Source: Crossiella sp. CA-258035 (GTDB taxonomy: Bacteria > Actinomycetota > Actinomycetes > Mycobacteriales > Pseudonocardiaceae). Taken from it: a stretch of DNA of 64,000 nt. Every line of letters starts with the position of its first letter. Position 1 is the first letter of the stretch. The notes below the pieces were generated by a model. The model saw only the letters and a program-made list of their open reading frames with translations, was not told the DNA's origin and did no database searches. This document shows positions 60,166-64,000 of this stretch, piece by piece. The position numbers and the translations under genes are program-made. The stretch spans positions 3,628,001-3,692,000 of the forward strand of contig NZ_CP116413.1 in the NCBI RefSeq assembly GCF_030064675.1, in the 5' to 3' direction.

Positions 60166-60633
60166 CTACGACTCGCAGCTGCTGCGGATGTCCGGGGGTA
60201 CGCCCACGGGGCCACAGGAATCGGTGTTGTTACCGCCGTTGAGCGTGTCCTGGGCGAAGTCGGTGCCCGGCCCGCTCAGGGTGTCGTTGCCCGCGGAGCC
60301 GTTGAGCGTGTCCGTGCCCAGATCGCCGTGGAGTGAGTCGTCGCCGACGCCGCCGGTGAGGGTGTCGTCGCCGTCACCACCGCGGATGGTGTCGTTGTAG
60401 ACGGTGCCGGTGATGGTGTCGTTGCCACCGTTGCCGTTGATCGTTTTAGCGGGGTTGGCGCTGGTGCAGTCGATGGTGTCGTTGCCGCCGGAGCCGGTCA
60501 CGGTCGTGTCGGTCTGCGTCACGCCCGGTCCGATGGTGCAGTTGACGGCGGCGGAAGCGGAGCCGACTCCGAGGAATCCGCTCGCGGCCAGGGCCCCGGC
60601 GAAGGCAAGGGCGCACAGGTTTCGATTTCGCAT
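60166..60633 (-). CDS. Secreted RTX-repeat calcium-binding protein
   Basis: ATG 60633 follows AAGGAGAATGAG. The 155-residue product has a Sec signal peptide (LCALAFAGALAASGFLGVGS, then ASA) and about seven nonapeptide repeats of the type GGNDTIxGx and GGDGDDTLxG (for example SGGNDTIDC, NGNGGNDTITGT, RGGDGDDTLTGG). These repeats bind calcium in a beta-roll. It is a small secreted beta-roll protein, not a toxin; no catalytic domain or type I secretion gene is near. Two C-terminal cysteines may form a disulfide. Confidence 0.85.
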   Translation of the reverse strand: MRNRNLCALAFAGALAASGFLGVGSASAAVNCTIGPGVTQTDTTVTGSGGNDTIDCTSANPAKTINGNGGNDTITGTVYNDTIRGGDGDDTLTGGVGDDSLHGDLGTDTLNGSAGNDTLSGPGTDFAQDTLNGGNNTDSCGPVGVPPDIRSSCES

Positions 60634-60970
60634 CTCATTCTCCTTGTTCGTGGTGACTTGTATGTCTGTATCGTGTTCTGGTCGGCGTCACCGCCGCGTG
60701 ACGCTGCCCATTCCGGCTAATCCCGCCCGTTCGCATTTAGGGGGGAGCGAGTTGCACCGTTCGGTCGAACACGTGTGCGGGTCTGGATGGCTAGGTAGAT
60801 CGACAGCAACCGCGGCCGCCCAGTTGTGCCTGCCAGCGCCAGGTGTCCCATGTCAGCGGTAGTTGTCACCATGCAAGGACGGCATGGGAAGCCGGCGGGA
60901 GGTGTTGGTCTGTTCGGGTTGTCCGGTTTCGTTGCTCCACGACAGCGGGTGACCGGGGGTTCAGGATTGC
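60634..60970. other. Intergenic, divergent promoter region
   Basis: Lies between the divergent RTX and STAND genes. No supportable gene on either strand. The AT-richer part at 60640-60680 is a likely promoter of the RTX gene. Confidence 0.4.
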
Positions 60971-63079
60971 GTGGTGCGAGGGTGGGTGCTCCTGATCGGG
61001 TTCGGTGTGCTGGCCCTGGCCGTGGGCGGCGTGATGCTGGTGGTCGGGCTGGACACCGCGGACAAGCTCGGCAGCGTGGTGGGCGCATTGGCGGGCATGA
61101 TCGGCCTGGGCCTGGCTGTTTACGGTGTCGTCGCAGCGCGTGCCAAACCCGCCGGTAAACCGGAGTTACCGCCGCCGTCGGAGGTGAGCAACACCGTCTC
61201 GGGCGCGGAGACGGTCTCCAGGGTGGTGCAGGCTGGCTCGGTCGGCGGGGACGCGGTAGTCGGTGAGCACAACGTGACCGGGTCGAACTTGGCTGTGGCG
61301 GGACCGGGTGGGCTGGCGATCGGGGTGCTCGGCGCGCTGGCCGTAGCCTCCGGGGTGTCTGCGGAGCCGTTGCCGCCGCCGCGGGTGGAGTTGTGCCTGG
61401 GACGGGATGAGCAGATCACCGCCGTGACCGCCGCGTGGCTGGCCGGGCGGTGGGCGGTCGTGGTGGGTGGCCCGGGTATCGGGAAGTCGACGCTGCTGGG
61501 CCGCGCCCTGGGCTCGGAGGCGGTGGCGGCGGCCTTCACCGAGCGGCGCTACGTGGTCTCCTGCGAAGGCGCGGCCACGGCGGGCGCGGTCATCGACAAG
61601 ACCGCCTCGTCCCTGGGCGTGGAGCTGGGTGATCACCTGCGTAACCGGGTGCTGTCGCTCCTGAGGGCCGGGCCGGGTGTGCTGGTGCTGGACAACTTCG
61701 AGACCCTCGCCGACGCCGATCCCGCCGGTGCTGCCGAACTGCTCTCCACGCTGCGGGCGTTGCCCGGGTTGGTGGTGGGAATCGGCGCGCGGGGCTCGAC
61801 GGTCCCGGCCGGGGTGGGTGTGGACGAGGTGCGGTTGGGGCCGTTGGCACCGGCGGCGGCGGTGGAGGTGTTCCTGGCTGTCGCGGGCCAGCGGCACCAC
61901 ACCGATCCGGCGCTGGCGGCGTTGGTGGCCGGCTTGGACGGGGTGCCGCTGGCAATCGTGCTGATGGCCAGCCTGGCCCACCAGGAGTCGAACTTGGACA
62001 CCTTGGCCGCGGCGTGGCGGGCCAAACGCACCGACCTGCTGCAGCACGGTGTGCGTCCGGATCGCACGTCCAGCCTGCCGGTCTCGATCGAGCTGTCCTG
62101 GGATCGCCTCAGTCCTGAGGGGAAGACCGCGCTGTCGCTGGCTGCGCTGTTGCCCGATGGCTGGCCCCGCGGCCGCTCCACCCTGTACCTGCCGGACACG
62201 TTGGCTGCGGGTGTGCTCGAACTCAGCGGCCAGGCGCTGCTGCACGATGACGAGCACCGTCAACGCTGCCTGACGCCACTCCGTCAGCACATCCTCACCC
62301 ACCACCCGCCTGCCCCTGCACAACTGCGACCGCTGGTAGGGCCTGTCCGCGCACTCACCCGGCGCGCCGCCCAAATCGGCAAAGCGGACGGGGCCGCGGC
62401 GGCAGCGGACACGGTCCCGGAGTTCACCAACCTCGTCGAGATCCTGCACACAGCCCTGCCCCACCTTCCCGAGGTCTCCGCGGCGGTGCCCGACCTGCTG
62501 GTATTCCAGCGATTCACCGGGCTGGGCGACCACCAGCTCGGAGTGCAGGCGCTGTCTCACACCGTCGCACCGCCTATCCGCGGGGCGCTCCTCCGTGCCC
62601 TCGCCTTGCTGTACTTCCGCCGCGGGGACAACGGCACGTCTCGGGAGCTATTCGACCAGGCATTGCCGCTGTTCCGGAGGGTCGGGGATGTGCTGGGTGA
62701 AGCCCACTGCCTGCTCAACCTCGGCAACGTTGAGTTTTGCGAGTTCGACAGCGAGCGGGCGCGGGAGTTGTTCAACCAGGCGTTGCCGCTGTACCGGCGG
62801 ATCGCGGATGTGCTGGGTGAGGCCAATTGCCTGCGCCGCCTCGGCGAAGTCGAGTTTCGCGAGTCTGACAACGAGCGGGCGCGGGAGCTGTTCGACCAAG
62901 CTTTGCCGCTATACCAGCGAATTCAGGACCGGTACTCGCAAGCCGTCACCCACGCGCATCTGGTCCGAGTCCTGGACGGGGCCAGCCACATCGAGCACCG
63001 CAACGCGATGGAACGACTCGCTACAGAGCTGAACCTGCCGGGTTTCCACGAGAGACTTCGGCGCCTGGCTGGTCTCTGA
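60971..63079 (+). CDS. Membrane STAND ATPase (NB-ARC) with TPRs
   Basis: A 702-residue protein from GTG 60971. Two membrane helices start it (GWVLLIGFGVLALAVGGVML and LGSVVGALAGMIGLGLAVYG). A short region with repeated Val/Gly motifs (VVQAGSVGGDAVVGEHNVTG) follows. The STAND ATPase core has Walker A GGPGIGKSTLLG (Lys about 171), Walker B VLVLDNFETLAD and GVPLAIVLMA (GxP motif). The C-terminus has TPR repeats (SRELFDQALPLFRRVGDVLG and two near copies). Such proteins are sensors, often in defence or cell-death control. No effector enzyme domain is visible; the membrane helices could serve. Function is inference. Confidence 0.8.
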   Translation: MVRGWVLLIGFGVLALAVGGVMLVVGLDTADKLGSVVGALAGMIGLGLAVYGVVAARAKPAGKPELPPPSEVSNTVSGAETVSRVVQAGSVGGDAVVGEHNVTGSNLAVAGPGGLAIGVLGALAVASGVSAEPLPPPRVELCLGRDEQITAVTAAWLAGRWAVVVGGPGIGKSTLLGRALGSEAVAAAFTERRYVVSCEGAATAGAVIDKTASSLGVELGDHLRNRVLSLLRAGPGVLVLDNFETLADADPAGAAELLSTLRALPGLVVGIGARGSTVPAGVGVDEVRLGPLAPAAAVEVFLAVAGQRHHTDPALAALVAGLDGVPLAIVLMASLAHQESNLDTLAAAWRAKRTDLLQHGVRPDRTSSLPVSIELSWDRLSPEGKTALSLAALLPDGWPRGRSTLYLPDTLAAGVLELSGQALLHDDEHRQRCLTPLRQHILTHHPPAPAQLRPLVGPVRALTRRAAQIGKADGAAAAADTVPEFTNLVEILHTALPHLPEVSAAVPDLLVFQRFTGLGDHQLGVQALSHTVAPPIRGALLRALALLYFRRGDNGTSRELFDQALPLFRRVGDVLGEAHCLLNLGNVEFCEFDSERARELFNQALPLYRRIADVLGEANCLRRLGEVEFRESDNERARELFDQALPLYQRIQDRYSQAVTHAHLVRVLDGASHIEHRNAMERLATELNLPGFHERLRRLAGL

Positions 63080-63114
63080 CAGGTCTCGCCCACCACCTAT
63101 CGCTGAAGCTCGGC

Positions 63115-63633
63115 ATGACAGCTCCCATGCTCTGGGTGCGACTGCGCACACGGTGTGCAGGAGCGCAGATTCGGGGCGGTGGGTCAGCCTCGGCGGCCTG
63201 GCCGACCCCGAACTACCTCGCCGGGGCGGATCGGTTCGACGAGGAGATCAGGGTGGGTGAGGAGTCTGTCGGGCTGTACCGGACGTTGTCGGCGGACGAT
63301 CTCGTGCACCGCACCGCCGCTGTACTGATCCACCTGGGCCAGGCCATCGCCATGAAGGCGGAGACGAATCCCAAGTCGGCTGACTACGCGACGCAGGCGT
63401 TGGACATCATTCGCCCGCTCGCGGCGCGTAACGACAAGTACAAGCCGCAGCTGAGTGAGTGGATTCTGTACCCCGCCATCGACTTCCTGGTGAGCACCGG
63501 CCAGAAGCCCAGGGCGATCCAGCTCGCACAGGAGGCGGTCGACATCTTCACCGCGCTGAACCAGTCCGATCCCCACACCTACGGTCCGAGGTTGGCCTTG
63601 GCGAAGCAACGGCTGGCGCAACTCCAGCAGTAG
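63115..63633 (+). CDS. TPR-like helical protein, probably truncated
   Basis: A 172-residue frame whose first ~30 residues are low-complexity and probably not natural. The rest reads as TPR helices (RFDEEIRVGEESVGLYRTLS, AVLIHLGQAIAMKAETNPKS, PRAIQLAQEAVDIFTALNQS). It may be a leftover of a larger TPR/STAND gene, like its upstream neighbour. The 63634-63861 stretch shows no gene. Confidence 0.5.
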   Translation: MTAPMLWVRLRTRCAGAQIRGGGSASAAWPTPNYLAGADRFDEEIRVGEESVGLYRTLSADDLVHRTAAVLIHLGQAIAMKAETNPKSADYATQALDIIRPLAARNDKYKPQLSEWILYPAIDFLVSTGQKPRAIQLAQEAVDIFTALNQSDPHTYGPRLALAKQRLAQLQQ

Positions 63634-63861
63634 CGCTGCCGACACGGAGGCGAGCCGGACGGCGATCTCGCCGCCCTGGCTCACCTCCTGGGGCGGGCTG
63701 CATGCGGTCGAGGGTCACCCGCACGGCGAGTAGCTCGGCCAGAAGTTCCAGTCCGAAGTGGACACTGAACGGAGGCTGCGCCCGCGCGGTGCTGCCCACC
63801 GTGCCCAGATCGCCTCGTCGACGAGCGGACCGGGCTGCAGGACCTGGGCTGAGCAGCCTGC

Positions 63862-64000
63862 TCAGGACGTGGTGACGCGCCCGGCTGCCCGTAGCCGGAG
63901 GCACACCGCGAGGCCGCCTCCGGGGGCTGGGGCCAGCGACACGCTGCCCGCGTCATCGGCCACCAGTTGGCGGACGATGGCCAGGCCGAGGCCGGAGCCG
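63862..64000 (-). CDS. Sensor histidine kinase, C-terminal end (cut by window edge)
   Basis: On the minus strand the frame enters from the right edge with GSGLGLAIVRQLVADDAG, the G2 box of HATPase_c, and ends VCLRLRAAGRVTTS at a TGA (63862-63864). Only the last 45 residues are in the window. Confidence 0.8.
   Translation of the reverse strand, partial: GSGLGLAIVRQLVADDAGSVSLAPAPGGGLAVCLRLRAAGRVTTS

Noticed and set aside
60166-60633. RTX toxin.
   Set aside because: The protein has a Sec signal, no toxic or enzymatic domain and no type I secretion genes near it.

Overview
The window is high-GC actinomycete DNA. Most genes have strongly GC-biased third codon positions, GTG starts are frequent, and the gene content is actinobacterial: an mIHF-type integration host factor, a SigK/RskA pair, a DUF574 methyltransferase, a SARP regulator, an NRPS with MbtH, and many ANTAR, SpoIIE, STAS and HATPase regulators. 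A Pseudonocardiaceae-like organism is my inference from this mixture and from the dispersed palindrome GTCCACAGTGGAC; no species can be named from the sequence alone.

Layout. (1) 1-8.5 kb: an unusual cell-envelope or transfer-like module with a degenerate MinD/ParA-like ATPase (cut by the window edge), a sigma-70-like protein with a C-terminal zinc ribbon, a divergent small membrane protein, a short SecA-like ATPase, a membrane-anchored LysM protein and a membrane-anchored coiled-coil NlpC/P60 hydrolase. (2) 8.5-11.6 kb: mostly intergenic, with small ORFs, a small secreted protein and an aminoglycoside-phosphotransferase-type pseudogene. (3) 11.6-18.4 kb: a complete four-gene Wadjet anti-plasmid locus (jetABCD) in which jetC carries one frameshift. 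(4) 18.5-22.4 kb: DUF574 methyltransferase, mIHF, an alpha/beta hydrolase with a coupled small gene, and small damaged ORFs. (5) 22.5-34.8 kb: a three-module NRPS (C-A-T three times, then TE), MbtH, a DrrAB-type exporter, an 18-codon hydrophobic peptide ORF with a very good ribosome binding site, then a strong terminator. (6) 34.8-37.9 kb: a lower-GC, debris-rich interval with an IS481-type transposase remnant, small secreted proteins and peptidase-inhibitor-I36-like proteins. (7) 38.2-48.4 kb: a LAL regulator divergent from an MFS-NmrA-Dabb operon, thioredoxin, a fasciclin lipoprotein, SigK/RskA and a Tat-exported ferritin-like protein. (8) 48.7-57.5 kb: a four-gene signalling operon with a poly-HAMP hybrid kinase, an ANTAR/GAF/PAS/SpoIIE phosphatase, a MEDS-STAS protein and a MEDS-HATPase protein. 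(9) 57.5-64 kb: a membrane protein under a paired operator, a tRNA-Lys(CUU) 3' remnant that looks like an attachment site, a SARP, an RTX-repeat secreted protein, a membrane STAND ATPase with TPRs, and the end of a histidine kinase at the edge.

How it fits together. Regions 1, 3 and 9 (envelope/SecA-like module, Wadjet, att-like tRNA remnant, STAND ATPase) have the flavour of accessory DNA: mobile element pieces and defence. Region 5 is a compact biosynthesis-and-export operon whose product cannot be predicted, because all three adenylation domains belong to an odd subtype with a one-residue-shorter pocket segment. Region 8 reads as a cytosolic signalling cascade in which a kinase, a phosphatase and switch proteins are translationally coupled. 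No complete rRNA, tRNA or CRISPR array was seen.
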